Notes: generated by a model not told the origin, from the sequence alone. DNA of 50,598 nt from Scenedesmus sp. ARA3 (GCA_004335835.1 RWJK01000235.1:475-51072); one strand, 5' to 3'; shown: positions 32,792 through 44,817, counted from the stretch's first letter. Program-made: numbers and translations.

Positions 32792-33486
32792 GGCCGGGTG
32801 GAGTAGTGAAGTCAGCATGCTGTGAATGAATGAATGAGCTACGTGTGGTGTGTTCACACTTAACACCCGCTTAAGTTAAGGAAGGGGACGTGTGTGGCGA
32901 TGAGGATACCTCATGCGCCTCCACGCCTCCTACCATTAGCGTGCTGTTGTAACCCAAGACCTTGAAGCCATGTGCGCTCCCTTTTATACCACGCAGTTGG
33001 CCGTGCTGAGTCTACCCCAGAGCTCTACCAAATCTGGCAAGTCCCTTGTCATGCGGCAAGGTTGACGGATTGTGATGCAGTTGATGAATGCTGCAGCCTG
33101 CACCATACAGGCCTGGCTTAGCTGGTATTCATCAACAGTGTACAATAGCGATACTAAACATGGCGAAGCATAGCTGCGCACCTTCCCCGTACCCGCCGGG
33201 TACAAACCGGGCCGGTTTGTTGTTTCTATTGATAGCAGGTGCTGACAAGTGCAGCAGCAAGCTGCTTTCAGGATATGCATGTTTCAAATGGCCTCTGAAG
33301 TAATGTCCTGCTACAATCGCTGAACCGGTGCAGCCTATGTTGGCAGCAGCAATTGTTTCGCAGTGCAAACAGCTGTGGGACTGCAGTCCCAGGAACACAA
33401 AGTCCGCCTGCACAGCTGTCACTGACCTGAACACAGCGCAGAATCACCAGCCAGCGCTTTACAGCGGCCCAGTTTGTGTCTGACAT
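31317..33486 (-). CDS. Array copy C, four-membrane-segment protein, 192 aa
   Basis: Exons: 33486-33427, 32749-32654, 32151-32118 and 31705-31317; 579 nt, in phase. Exon 1 is the most diverged (VKRWLVILRCVQ). Exon 2 has 32 codons with an acidic first loop (YRAADDPTAV). Exon 3 has one codon fewer than the others. Exon 4 keeps SCCGNRSSCIAFRHDVVWDS and ends VVKCV, the only copy with Lys in place of the conserved C-terminal Glu. Intron 3 contains an exon-2-like relic at 31938-32074. Confidence 0.83.
31938..32074 (-). pseudogene. Relic exon-2-like segment inside intron 3 of copy C
   Basis: Flanked by a GCGCAG acceptor and a GTGAGG donor like true exon 2 units. One frame reads FGFYMLLSGTAYMCV, close to the first membrane segment of copy E (ALLTGTAFVAM). 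At 137 nt, inclusion after exon 3 would put exon 4 out of frame, so it is probably non-functional debris of unequal exchange. Confidence 0.5.
32391..32435. repeat. Tandem 10-mer GGCACGGCTA
   Basis: Three perfect units plus a fourth after a four-base interruption, in intron 2 of copy C. Confidence 0.9.
32760..32789. repeat. (CAG)n tract in intron 1 of copy C
   Basis: Sense-strand CTG run about 11 bases from the exon 2 acceptor, separated from it by a T-run. Confidence 0.85.
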
Positions 33487-35792
33487 TATCTTGCTCGAGC
33501 TGACGTGCCTTCAACAGCAAAACGGAAGCTCAGCGCGAAGATGTACATCTTCGACATGTCGTGGGTTGAGTTGGCAGACGCAGCCGACAAGAGCGCAACG
33601 CTCGCTTTAGCGATGTAGGAACTCTTATGAAAACTGCAAGCGGTGATGATTTGATGTGTTTGAAATACCGATAGTCTTCGAAGACTATTGAAGACTATTG
33701 AATTCAAGCGATGTGGTCAGCTGCCCCAGCTCCGACAAGGAGTGTCACAAGCTCCTCGAGGATCAATCGCCTTCCTTGGGACGCAAGCGAAGGTCACGTC
33801 ACGTGACCGGGTACGGGCTTGCATACTGCGATGCGAAGCTTCCTCCAGCTGCTCATTCCGACGTCATATATTTGGTGAAGTAATGGCACTTGAAGTGACA
33901 TTGCAACCGGCGCATCATCAGTCCTGAAGGTCTGCTGCCACACTAGGGGCGCCATGTGGCGCCTGGCACAGCATGTAACTGCTGCCATGCAGGCATCATG
34001 TCAGGAAATCATGTCAGGAAATCATGTCAGGCACAGCAATCAACTCAGTTGATAGAAGTGCTGCCGTAGCACGGCCCTGCTGATTCAACAGCACCAAGTC
34101 ACCATACAGCAGGACAACGCTGCTGAAGCTGGCAGCAAGGTGTAAAGATGGTACCGCGCAAATCTGCGCAAATCTGCGCACCTTCAAGCAGTGCTTGTCC
34201 AGGAGACCCCCTGCCCAAGCTTGGGTCCTTGAGGTCCCCCATCCCTGCTATTGGGCTGTCCATGCAGGCACGGCTGTCCAGCACCACGGCATCATAGGTG
34301 TGCCATAGGATGTACGCTGGTGTCAGGAGCACTCAGTGCGCACTGAGTAAACAGGATGCTGTTCTAGGCCTACCGCACCTGACACGTGCCGTGCATTATA
34401 AGCCCTGTGCGGCCAAGGGCGCTTGACACGCATGCAGCAGCAATGCACAATGCTCAAAGCATGCCACGTTACTCACTCAGCTGATGATTGAGGTGTCTAG
34501 ACGCAGACCTGCGTGCAGATCCGGCCCTACTGCGTTGCCGACGCGTGCGGCACGCGGCGTAGAATGCATGCTGGGTTTGGGTTAAACCACCTCTAGCAGC
34601 AACTGCTTTCATAGCTGCAAGTTGGGGCCTGCAGAGGCCCGGCTTCAGGAACCTGGGCCAGAGAACCTGCTTAGGCAACAGTAGGTGCTAGGGACTGACT
34701 GCTACTCAATCAGACCGACTGCCAGCCACGACTTGTGTGTGTTAAAAGACGCGACACAGCCTGTTTTCAAGCCAACAACAGGCTCATTGGGCAATCATCA
34801 AGTTACACGTTCTCCGACGCCCAAACAATAATATTTGCCACTGCGGCCATTGCAGATGATGCATCACTGCCAGGTTACCCTAGCCAGCAGCCCCGGAACT
34901 AGGTGGATTACCCCATGGGCCCCATGAGCCGTGCTTGGCTCCTTAGTGGGTGGGCCTGTGGTCCTAATTTAGTAACCCGTAACTGGAGTTCAGGCTCGGT
35001 GGCCCTTCGCTTGAACAACATGCAATGGCAATATGCAAGCCCTGCACAATCATTGGTAAGCAACCACAACCATACCATGTAGCAGGCATGGCAGCTGCAC
35101 CAGCCTCTGTACAGCTGGCGCTGTCACGCTGCCAACACAGTCACTATAAACCTTGTTTATCTCAACACTGCCGTTGTCCTGCGTGCACTTGCGCCATGAT
35201 AGCCAAATGGCACAGACAAACGATGCGGCAGCCCCACAAATCTGTGAAAAAGGTCTCATATAGATTCATGCTGTCACCCATTGTGCAGCACCTCCCGGCG
35301 TCAGCAGTGCAGCCCACATGCATATGAGTGAGTGAGTAACTACCCAGGCAGCTCTGCAACTCTTGGGTAAGTTAAAGGCTGAGAGGGTGTGTGTGTGGCC
35401 AAGGGCGGCGCCCCTGGGCTCCACAGCCTCTACCTGTCCGCTTGCGCCTAGGGCACAAGCGAGCGTTGTATATGTAGAGGCCTGGTGGTGTACGAGAAAG
35501 ATGCATGCCGCATTATGCAACCAAAAAGGAGCCTTTCTCCGCTACTGTACAGGATTTTTTGTCTCACCCACACAGCACCCTCTTCAACGTGCGTGTTAAG
35601 GCCTTGCGCCACAACCGAACTGCTAAGCGTTGCTGAACACATCCGCCGCTACTAAATTATCCTTCGTAAGATACAACAGCCACACTAAAGCTGCTTACAT
35701 GCATCCGAATGCAATCATGCCCCACCAGACCCCTGACTTGTTTGGTGAAAGTCAACGACACAGTTTGTGCCAGCAAGTCTCAACATCACTGC
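33487..35792. other. Intergenic C/D, 2.3 kb, the longest spacer in the array
   Basis: No gene recognised. Holds the copy C promoter (AAGGTCA at 33790-33796), a 13-mer tandem repeat ATCATGTCAGGAA (33995-34031), a doubled GCGCAAATCT (about 34157-34182) and a GATGATGCATCACTGCCAGG fragment near 34856 shared with flanks at 24016 and 27610. The extra length suggests a lost copy or inserted sequence. Confidence 0.45.
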
Positions 35793-36165
35793 CTACACAA
35801 CCTCCACTACCTTTGGTGGAGCAGCAAGGCCGGCAGCAGCTGCAGGTGTTCCAACAGCAACGCCGTGACCCTGCTGTACCTCCCTCACAGCGCGGCCCAT
35901 CTTACTGGACAGCACAGCAGTAGCAATGAACAGCACTGTCATAATAGCAGAGACAATAGTCCCAACGAGCGTCCCCCGCTGTAGCACACCAGCCAACACA
36001 TTCAGTCCGTAAACCACGGCAAACACGCTATCCCAAGCTACGTCATGGCGGAAATTGATGCAGGACGCGTGGTTGCCGCAGCAGCTGGCAGCTGCCCTCC
36101 TTGCAGGTTTCAGGGTGTACACCAGCCACGTGATGCTTAGCGCGGCGGCTGCAGCAAAGGACAAT

Positions 36166-36212
<47 letters not shown>

Positions 36213-36621
36213 AGGAGAAGCAAAGGGGGCAGTGGCAGCAGTGAGACAAGTATACTTTAAGACACTTGCAGCATTAACACATGCGTGTTGAGCTATTGAA
36301 GTGAGGCAGCATCACAACAGCATGGGGGCTATCGAGGGGTTTGAAGTGATGAATATGAGCTGGCGTTAGTGACCATCTTTCAGCAGCATGCAACACAGCA
36401 GGCCATGCGAGAGCTGGCAGGGGACGTGACACTCCTGCAGCCACAAGGTGTTGGCAGACAGACATGCATGCCTTGTCGCTGAAACACCACTTACCAGCTG
36501 TTTGGCAATAGCACACGAGAAATCAAAAGTGTGGTCAGGTGTGGTGCCTGTTTTCAACATGCACTCACCTGCCAAAGTAAATGCCAGTGAAACAGTCATG
36601 AGGCCCTGCACAGCATATGCA

Positions 36622-36663
<42 letters not shown>

Positions 36664-37464
36664 CAGCGCCTGGCGGCACAGCAGGCTTGCCCTTCGCATG
36701 CCACCACGGCATACTGCTTCTGCAGCTGCATCATCAGGCATAATGCGCAGGTGACTGAAGCAGGAGATGCTTGCGCATGCTGGATTTGCAGGTGTGGCAT
36801 GGGCCGGTGCGTGCACAGTCACTGAGTGCAACTGCAGGCTGCGCACTACCATGCACACACATTGCCCCTCGTTGGCTCCCGAGTGGGATCCTCACTCCTT
36901 GAGTGTAGTATGTAATGTGACGTGCAACGTAAAACTAACATTGACATGCAAGCACGCAACGGAAGCACCAGGCAACCAATCAGGCCTATGCATTGTGCTG
37001 CCCGCTACCTCTGCAGTGTTGCCGGTGCCGTGCTGCTGCTGCACGCAGCATGACACAGTAACCTCACCACTCCTACTGCCATGACCGCCTCGATGACTGC
37101 GGTTGCAGATTCGAAGTAGCCTTGCTTTGCCATGTCAAGCCCAGCTGCAAAGCCAGTAAGCGCTATAGCATACAAAGCTGAGAGAGCCAGCAGCGCAGCA
37201 ATCTGCAAATGCAGCAGCAGCAGCAGCAGCAGCAGCAGGCGTGTCAGAATCCAGAAGGTCATTCATTTAAAAAGCTATTGTCGCTTGACGCCATGTGAAA
37301 ATGGCTGACTGTGTCTGCATTGATATAAAAGCGAGCTGGGAAGCAGTGCCACAGATGAAGGCAGCAGCAAACAGCCCCAAAGGCAGAGACCACTTGACAC
37401 CGACCTGAAGGGAGCGCAGGCCCACAAGCCAGCCCTTCACAGCGGAAACATTTGAGCTCGACAT
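35793..37464 (-). CDS. Array copy D, four-membrane-segment protein, 195 aa
   Basis: Exons: 37464-37405, 37202-37068, 36605-36569 and 36148-35793; 588 nt, in phase. This is a good reference copy: exon 1 SSNVSAVKGWLVGLRSLQ, exon 2 of 45 codons with loop LDMAKQGYFESATAVIEA, exon 3 GLMTVSLAFTLA, exon 4 ALSITWLVYTLKPARRAAAS then CCGNHASC and FRHDVAWDSVFAVVYGLN. The fourth segment is IVSAIMTVLFIATAVL followed by basic SSKMGRAVR, placing the C-terminus inside. Ends VVEVV. Introns 1, 2 and 3 all carry sense CTG runs near their 3' ends. AAGGTCA lies at 37704-37710, 240 bp upstream. Confidence 0.88.
36169..36208. repeat. (CAG)n tract in intron 3 of copy D
   Basis: Sense-strand CTG run about 20 bases before the exon 4 acceptor. 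Confidence 0.85.
36623..36662. repeat. (CAG)n tract in intron 2 of copy D
   Basis: Sense-strand CTG run about 17 bases before the exon 3 acceptor. Confidence 0.85.
36866..36915 (+). mobile_element. Fragment matching the 3' tail of the element at 40600-40875
   Basis: The stretch CCTCGTTGGCTCC...GAGTGGGATCCTCACTCC...TATGTAATGTGA closely resembles the end of the 40600-40875 segment, including the start of its TGTAA tail. It sits in intron 2 of copy D on the opposite strand. Confidence 0.4.
37211..37238. repeat. (CAG)n tract in intron 1 of copy D
   Basis: Sense-strand CTG run 9 bases before the exon 2 acceptor. Confidence 0.85.
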
Positions 37465-38344
37465 TGCTTTGCTCATTGTTTTGCTCAGCCCGGGACGCGC
37501 GAACAACAGTAGGCTGGAAATTGTCAGACACGGAGAGAGCGGAGGTTGACAAACGGAGCACAACGCAGTGGCGATGTGATTTTCTTTTGAAGGTTGGGAA
37601 ATAGCTGAGAACGCTCATGTTTGTTGTGGCTCCAGCATGCTTTATGCATGTTGAGTAGCTGGCTTCAGCTACCGACCAGGAACGTCACAAGGAAGCCCAA
37701 GCGAAGGTCACCTGCAGGCCACCGATCTGCGGAAGGAAGGCCTTTCCGTAAGCAGGTAGTGTAACAGGGAAGTAATGCAGATGCACGTGCAACATCCATT
37801 GCACATCACCAGTACTAACAGCGTACTGCCACATACTATACAACAGCATGCGCACTCGCCCAGTGATCATCCCGGCCCGGCGGGGTCACCATCGGTTTGT
37901 GTGCACTGCGACGGTGCATGCCACACTGAGGCACAGAATCCGCAGACCTACAGCAGGAGATGAAACGTGCCTGCTGCAAACACTCACAGCAGCCTTGCTG
38001 GACTGCGTTGTTGTAGCTAGGGTGACTACCCTGCTGCCTACAGCTGTTCGGCTGTTGCGGAAAGACTGGTGGGCCCAATGACTGCAACCTTATCGGTGAA
38101 TGCCACGTGTTACACATCAGCTGCACGTTCTCAATGTTGAGTAACCAACTTCTCAAGGGTGACCGCACCCAAAGTCACTCCAAGGTACGCCCATTTGGCG
38201 TATGTTATGCCGTACAACGGCGCATGCTGCTCGATGCATCATACTACACACACCTCCTGAGCTGCAATGCATTGCAGTGGCTTGACTGAAAGCACACGGA
38301 CAGCAACAGCATCAGTAGATCTCTACACGTTACAACATTGATGT
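37465..38344. other. Intergenic D/E: promoter of D and 3' flank of E
   Basis: The 880-base spacer holds no gene. Besides the AAGGTCA motif at 37704, a GTTGACAAACGGAGC element about 85 bp upstream of the D start matches similar elements in other copies. Confidence 0.5.
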
Positions 38345-40003
38345 CTACACGCACTCCACTACCTTGGGCGGAGCACCCGGGCCAGCAGCAGCAGGCGCTG
38401 CAGCCACCACAGGTGTTACATAAGTGATACCCTGCTGCCCCTCCCTCGCTTGCTTGCCCATTTTCTTGGACAGTAATGCAGTGGCAATGAAAAGCGCCAG
38501 CATGACACCATTTATAGACGACGCGAGCCATGTGGCGCCCTGTACTGCGCCAACTATTAGCCGCACACAATACACCACTGCAAACACGCCGTCCCATGAA
38601 ACATCATAGCGAAACGTGATGCAGGAATCTTGATTGCTGCAGCAGCCAGCCTGTGCCCTTTTGGTTGGTTTCAGGGTTAACACCAGCCAGGTAATGCACA
38701 GCGCAACAGCTGCATCACAAAAACGGCGAGGCAGGAGCAGCAGGGCAGCAGCAGCAGGGCAGCAGCAGCAGCAGTCAAACAAGGCAGGGCTCGAAGAACC
38801 ACCAGAAGGGTCATGAAATGCTTGTGCAGGGTGTGCTGGTAAGGGCTGTTTGGATGTGGCTGAGCGCGCGAAGCAGAATGGGCTACATGCCACAAAACAG
38901 ACTAGGCACGCGTTGGCATTTACCACAACACTTGGGCTGGCACTTTGCTGGTATGCCCTTGTTAATAAAACATGTCAGCCGCTCAACCAGAGCAGCTTTT
39001 TATTGCAACAAGTGCACAGCATGTGCTTAGGCAACACCCACCTGCCAAGTTTGATGCCAGCGCAGCAACGGCGTAGGCCTGCACAGCACATCAGTTGCAA
39101 GGCAGCAGCAGCTTCAGTCAGCGCCTGGCAGTAAAAGGAGGCTTGCTTTGGTGGATACAGCAATGAATGCTGTTAAACGCTGCGTGTTGTTCATGGCCTG
39201 GCAGCAGGTGGCCGCTGCTGTGAGCTGCTGGGCTTGCAGGCAGTGGCAGCAGTCACCCACACTGCAACCCACTGCACACACAAGCACAAATACCAAGAGT
39301 GTGCAAGCATTTCATGCACACAATTAAGCAAATCTTCATGTGTGAGCATGACTCAGGCTGCTGTCTTTGCATTGTGAATGCTGCTGGTGCGCCTATGCTC
39401 CTTGCATGTGTCTCAAGCAGCCTCACCACTTGTGTTGTCCCTGTGTAGTCGAGCGCCATGGCAACAAAGGCTGTGCCAGTAAGCAGTGCAGCAATCTGCA
39501 GTGAAGAAAAAATAAGCAGGAGAAGCAGGAGCGGCAGCAGCAGCAGCAGGTGTGTCAGGTAGGTCGGACAGCATGCTGATGCAGTGCCCACCGCTCTGAC
39601 TTCAAACAGTGACAAAGGCACAAACTCAATCCCAGTGACTTGTTGCGTGGTCAGCACATGATTAAAACAAGATTTTCATTCAAACCTTCATCGTAGGTCT
39701 AACAAGAGCTCTGATGTGGCCTGATGCTGTTCAAGTTTTCACTACCAACTGGCCAGTGAGTACCGTGTTGATGTGTCCGACACTAAAGTCTGCTTGTGGG
39801 AGGGGCTGAGTTGCGCAGCAGCACTCCGCCTCAGTAGTCTAAATGAATTTGTGAATTTGTACGATTGATGAGGCGCTCTGGCGGTGCTGCCTACTGTCGC
39901 TAGCAGCTGACAGTCCCCTAGCCATAGACCTTGTACCACTGACCTGAAGAGAGCGCAAGCCCACGAGCCAACCCTTCACAGCAGAACATTTGGAGCCCGA
40001 CAT
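38345..40003 (-). CDS. Array copy E, four-membrane-segment protein, 176 aa
   Basis: Exons: 40003-39944, 39495-39427, 39078-39042 and 38709-38345; 531 nt, in phase. Exon 2 is very short (23 codons), so the first loop is only about ten residues (DYTGTTQV). Exon 4 is the most diverged in the Cys region (CCSNQDSC, FRYDVSWDGVFAVVY) but keeps all three cysteines, and ends VVECV. It has the perfect palindrome AAGGTCATGACCTT 233 bp upstream of the start. Confidence 0.86.
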
Positions 40004-40235
40004 TTTTTTGCTTGAAAGTCACGCAAAGAAATTCACGCAACCAACAGTAAGTAAGGACGTATGACACGGCGACAGCGCGGGTTGGCAAACGCAGCTGCAG
40101 GCGATGGCGTTATCAGAGAGAGGCGCTTTGCTGTTTTCTTATAAAGTGATTTGATCGAGCGTGATGTTAAACCGGTGTTGTTGCAAGCTTTATGCACGGG
40201 GCGTGTTTCCGGCCGGCACCTGGGAAGCTTGAAAG

Positions 40236-40249
40236 AAGGTCATGACCTT
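40236..40249. promoter_or_regulatory. Palindrome AAGGTCATGACCTT upstream of copy E
   Basis: Perfect 14-base inverted repeat, 233 bp upstream of the start codon. Half-site AAGGTCA is found at the matching place in copies B, C, D, F, G and H. Confidence 0.5.
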
Positions 40250-40599
40250 CCTTCCATGAAACAGAAGGTCAGGTGCAGGCAGCTGTTGGGACTGGTGCAG
40301 AAACAGTCCAATTATTTGCAGCGTCGTGTTGCCTGGTGGTGCCATGCAATCATCGGTGCTTGTACAGATCTGCATGTTCAACATGACTCCTGGCACAGCA
40401 CTGATGATCAGTACTGCTGGCATGCTGCCGCGACTGTATTGCAACAGCTCTACAATCGGCTGTGAATGTAAAAGGATTTGTAGCAAACAGATGAGGAGGT
40501 TCATTCCGACTGAAACGGTGCCAGGACAAACATGCATCTGTATGATTTTTTTCTCGCCGGCTTCAAGTATCACCAAACTATGAACAGCTGCTCCGCCTT

Positions 40600-40875
40600 T
40601 TCCAGGGGTCACTCTGTGCATTGTTTGTGCACTGCTGCTATCTGATGCGGTGTCACCCGGACACTGATCCTGAGGTCCTTCTGTCCTCTCAGGCTATTGC
40701 TCAAGCTATTGATGATGCTGATGAGTTTTTTTCTGCGTTTTCGTCTGACGGTTTGGACGNNGATGAGTTGTTCTTCGATGTTTCCTCCCCCTATGAGCCT
40801 CTCGTTGGCTCCTGACTGGGGTTCCCACTCCTCGTTGAGTGGAGCATGTAATGTAATGTAATGTAATGTAATGTT
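40600..40875 (+). mobile_element. Possible 5'-truncated retroelement tail ending in (TGTAA)n
   Basis: A plus-strand open frame (40621-40815, acidic, including AIAQAIDDADEFFSAF, ending YEPLVGS) is followed after 30 bases by five tandem TGTAA/ATGTA units. The last 60 bases recur at 36866-36915. Dispersed copies sharing one 3' end and a short repeated tail are typical of truncated non-LTR elements. No reverse transcriptase motif is present, so the class is a guess. Confidence 0.35.
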
Positions 40876-41165
40876 ACACAGGCACACCGATGTTTGGCTG
40901 CTGACTGATGTTTGCACAGGCAGCAAAAATTTTGGCTGCTGCCAGATGTTTGCACATGCACACCAGGTGTTCAGCTGTTGTTTAATGTTTGTGCGGGCGC
41001 ACCAAATGTTTGGCTGATGTCCTAAGCTACTGGCACAGCAGATGCTGATCAGCTCATGAGCTGCCGCCCAGTGTTAGCACAATTCGTTCTATTTTACAAG
41101 CACTCCAGATGTGTAGCTGCTGTCCAATGTTTCGTAGGCACCCCAGGTGTTTAGCAGCTTTGTAC
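40874..41165. repeat. Degenerate minisatellite, unit about 39 bp
   Basis: About six units of the form CACACC(A/G)GATGTTTGGCTG then CTG..(C/A)ATGTTTGCACAGG are readable, with gaps. Single fragments with CAATGTTTGC recur near 23900, 27515 and 47500, so the unit is dispersed in the array flanks as well. Confidence 0.65.
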
Positions 41166-41557
41166 CACTCAAGGTCGTTTATCCAGGAGACCAACACAGC
41201 GGAAGCCTTCCGTTTCTATCGGACATAGCAATGCAGTGTTTGGTTACCTGAAAAAAAGAGACTGCTAAGGAGAAATTACCAGATGTAGCAGTGATAGCAG
41301 GCTCGCCACACCCACCACATTCACGAAACTTGCCACAACCATGACGTCACCTGATTCCACTACGCTCACCACAATCAACACATGGTCAGTTGGACCTACC
41401 ACACCCACAAATCTCACCAGTATCACGGCATCAGATACACTCTGGGTAATGATTACCCAGACAACCACACCCACCACATTCACCACACTACCTGAATGAC
41501 ACACCACACCCACTACGCCCATCTCAATTGCCACGTTCACCAGCCAAGGCATCAATC

Positions 41558-42388
41558 CTACACCATCTCTACCACCTTGGCCGGGGCAGCCAGGCCAGCA
41601 GCACGTTCTGCGGGCATCATCACCCTTGCAATGACAGCACTGTGCTGCACACTTTCAGCCGCTTTTCCCATCTTGCTGGACAGCACTGCAGTGGCAATGA
41701 ACAACACCAGCAGCATGCCAGAGACGATACCGGCAGCCAGCTGATAGAACGCGACACTGTCAGGGACTGCACCCTGTACACCAGCACCACAGCTTGCAGC
41801 GAACAGCACAGCAAACACGCTGTCCCAAATCCCATCATGGCGGAAGGCATTGCAGGAGCTGTGGTTGCCGCAGCAGCTGGCGGCCGCCCGCCTGGCTGGA
41901 GCAAGCGTGAAGACGAGCCAAGTGATGCACAGCGCGGCAGCTGCAGCGCCAGGACAACAGAGTGGATTCAACAGCAGAGCAGCAGCAGTTGTAATATCAG
42001 GAAGTGCAAGCCGCTTAGCAAAGCATCAGTTCGTGCTGGTGGCATTGGGGGCATTGCCAAGTATCCTGCCAGTGCCAGCTGTTCAGGTATGTAACCTGCC
42101 AACTGAAATCTGGTGTAAGCATGAGACAAGCATGCCACAAAGTAGGCTGTGCGGTTGCTGAGCTGTGCATGACACTGCTGCGGGCACCATGTGTGTAAGT
42201 TATTGTCAAGTGCCGATCAGCAGCCGCTGCCCCAAATGATGTACGTTGTGCCAATGCGGGACTGGAACCTACCTGCCAAAGTAACCGGCAGCACAGCAGC
42301 AGCGAAGCCCTGCAGAACATGTGCAGCCAGCATCAGCTACTTTCAGCAGGGGGCATTAGACACTGACCCGAGCAAAGCGAGAACTGCT

Positions 42389-42419
<31 letters not shown>

Positions 42420-43442
42420 TACACCAGCCTGAGGCCAGCATTGGTGTCCTGTTGAAAGCTCCGTACTTGCTATGCCGGCAGGTTGTGCCACCAGCTGCTA
42501 ACACATCAGCCATTATGTGCATGTATTGGTGCAACCAGAAAGCCAAGGGTGTTGAAGCATGGCATACAATGGAAGCACCAGGCAGGCATTGCAGTGAGCT
42601 TGCTGTCTCGCTGCTCTGCAGTGCTGGCGCTGATGCTGCACTATATATTCACTGGAGCTTCAAGCTGCGCTAGCTCTTCAAGCTCCTGGTGACCCACCCC
42701 GGCTACTGATGTGCCGTCTCTGAGGTTGCACCACCTACGATAAGCCTCGTGATTGAAACCATTCCTCAAACGGAAGTTCGGCTCTGGTGCTTCCAGAAAT
42801 TCTCTATAGCTGGCAAGCAGCATGGCAGTGATCCCAGAAAGAGCAGTCAGCATAGCAATCTACAATAAGAGGCAGCAGCAGCAGCAAGCAGCAGCAGCAG
42901 CAGCAGCAGCAGTTGTTGGGACGTCAGTGAGCGTGCGTTGTCGGCGCAGGCCCTGTGCTTGTATGTGTGTTATCAGTGACCTGCATTGACTATGTTTGCT
43001 GCATATGGTCGGTCAGATTTTGGCACGTCTGCATAACTGGATGGGCTGCACGTTGTGACTTACAGCTGTATGCTGTGGTCTGCTAATGTTTCACCCGTCA
43101 CCCAGCATGCACATGGTGTTGCATCCGACACGAGCATTAACTACTAGATACTACCGTAGTAAGGCTACTGGGCCAGTAGCCAGTAGTACTGGTAGAAGGC
43201 ACTGAAACTCTGCAGCAGCACGCTGTCTGACATGTCGAATGATTACTTAGGAGAGAATTGCTTCGAGCGTCAGAGACTTCTGAGGCGCCCATTAGGAGCT
43301 GTAATGGTCGGCAGCAGCGAACAGCCCCACAGACACAGACAGCTAGCAACAGCTCCAGGTGCACAGTCCGCCTGATACTGACCTGAACAAAACGCAGGCC
43401 GACCAGCCACCCCTTCAAAGATGAACCTTTTGAGCTCGTCAT
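41558..43442 (-). CDS. Array copy F, four-membrane-segment protein, 213 aa
   Basis: Exons: 43442-43383, 42859-42698, 42309-42273 and 41940-41558; 642 nt, in phase. Longest member: exon 2 has 54 codons, giving a hydrophilic first loop of about 35 residues rich in Arg, Asn and Glu (YREFLEAPEPNFRLRNGFN and onward). Exon 4 has CCGNHSSC, and FRHD with Gly before IWDS in place of Val, then AVLFAASC in segment 3, and ends KVVEMV. Copy G shares AVLFAASC, FYQL in the second outward loop and EMV at the end, so F and G are a recent pair. Palindrome AAGGTCATGACCTT is 208 bp upstream. Confidence 0.86.
42388..42419. repeat. (CTG)n tract in intron 2 of copy F, plus-strand CTG
   Basis: This run has the orientation opposite to most intronic tracts (CAG in the gene's sense). 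It lies about 80 bases upstream of the exon 3 acceptor. Copy G has a matching tract at 45687-45738. Confidence 0.8.
42872..42912. repeat. (CAG)n tract in intron 1 of copy F
   Basis: Sense-strand CTG run 13 bases before the exon 2 acceptor. Confidence 0.85.
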
Positions 43443-44817
43443 TTCGAAGTTGAGCACCGGGCGTGCGACTGATAGTAATCAAAGAGCTGAGACTCAGCAA
43501 ACGCAGCAAACGGGCGGTGGCGTGATCAGCGGGAGGCACCACGCTCTTTAATGGAGCGGTATTGTTCAAGTTTGACTTTCAGCTGATTTTTTTAATAGTT
43601 TGTGCACGAGGCGTGTTTCGCTCCGGCTGTCAGCCAGGAAGCTTGAAGGAAGGTCATGACCTTCCTAGGAAGGCCTTCCATGACGAGGAGGTCAGGTGCA
43701 GGCAGCTGTCGAGACTGGTGGGTACAGGTGCAGTCCAACGCTCCAGACCACTTTTGGCGATCCAGAAGGCAACATATACGTTTGCGCTCGTGGTGATGGC
43801 ATGCTATCACTGTGCTTGTATATTTCTGCATACTCACCATGGCTCCTACAGGAGCTGGCACAGCATCCGAGTGCTGAGTACTGCTGGCATGCTGCCACTT
43901 AAGTGCATTTTGCGCTGCAACAGCTCAACGGCCAGCACAAATTGGTAAGGCTGGTATGTTACAAGCAGAAGACGTGGTTCAACCACTCTATGTGGTGGCA
44001 CCAGGACCCACATGCGACTGTCGTTCCCTGTTGGATAGAGCCTAATAGGCAATGGATCAGCCACGACTGTCACAGTGCTGTTGTCTCTGGGTCACTCTGC
44101 CCATTTTCTGCACAGGTAAGCCGACTGCTGAGCTGCTGACCAAATTTGTCACCGGTAGTGCCAGATGATCGATTGCAGTTCAGTGTTCCACAAGCACACC
44201 AAATCTTCAGCCCCTGCGTCTGCTGTACACACAGCTGTTTAGTGCCAAGCGCAGTGTGGCGTCGCGCCTCAATCTATTGCATAAATGTTATGACCCTGTT
44301 AAGGCTCCTTACGTAGGGGTTTGCCCTTCATCATCATGTTTTACAAGCTGCCGCAGAACGTTCAGAGACAACTTACGCAGACTGCACAATCACCACGCCT
44401 TGCACCAGTGTTTTGTAGCTGCAACAACAGCAGCAGCAGACCCTCATGTACAACAACAACAGCAGATCCTCATGTACAGCCTGCATAGTCTGAGGCGGCG
44501 CCGTGACCATATTCAAGCCTTGCTTGCAGGTATGAGCTATGACAGCGGATTTAGGTTCGTATGTACAGCAGACACTCTCATGCACACCATTGCAAGGCCA
44601 TTGCTGCTAATCTTTCATGCTCGACGGCCAGCAGCCAGCATCTTGCAACCCATCACGCCGTGATAAGGCCGTGGAATACACCGCCCACTAGGCAAACAAG
44701 CGGCCAAGTCATCCTCATATTCAAAGCACAGTAGCGTCCCTAGCAGTGCAAGCCAGGTGCATCAATGCCACGGTGCTGGTGACCAATGCAGACACCCTGC
44801 CAGCTACCACATCATTC
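43443..44817. other. Intergenic F/G
   Basis: No gene recognised. A block ending ATGTACAGCCTGCAT (about 44471) is shared with intergenic G/H (about 47788), preceded in both by CAACAGCAGCAGA-like bases, so this spacer was duplicated with the gene. Confidence 0.5.
43650..43663. promoter_or_regulatory. Palindrome AAGGTCATGACCTT upstream of copy F
   Basis: Identical to the copy E palindrome, 208 bp upstream of the start. A second inverted segment (GGAAGGCCTTCC) follows within 16 bases. Confidence 0.5.

Larger units (their letters stand above)
40004..41557. other. Intergenic E/F, with repeat debris
   Basis: No array gene. Contains the copy E promoter, a putative retroelement tail (40600-40875), a 39-bp minisatellite (40874-41165) and a CA/CCA-rich low-complexity stretch (about 41300-41525). 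Two undetermined bases (nn) lie at 40760-40761. Confidence 0.5.

Noticed and set aside
40760..40761. Two undetermined bases
   Set aside because: They are a sequencing ambiguity, not a biological feature, although they weaken the reading of the small open frame there.
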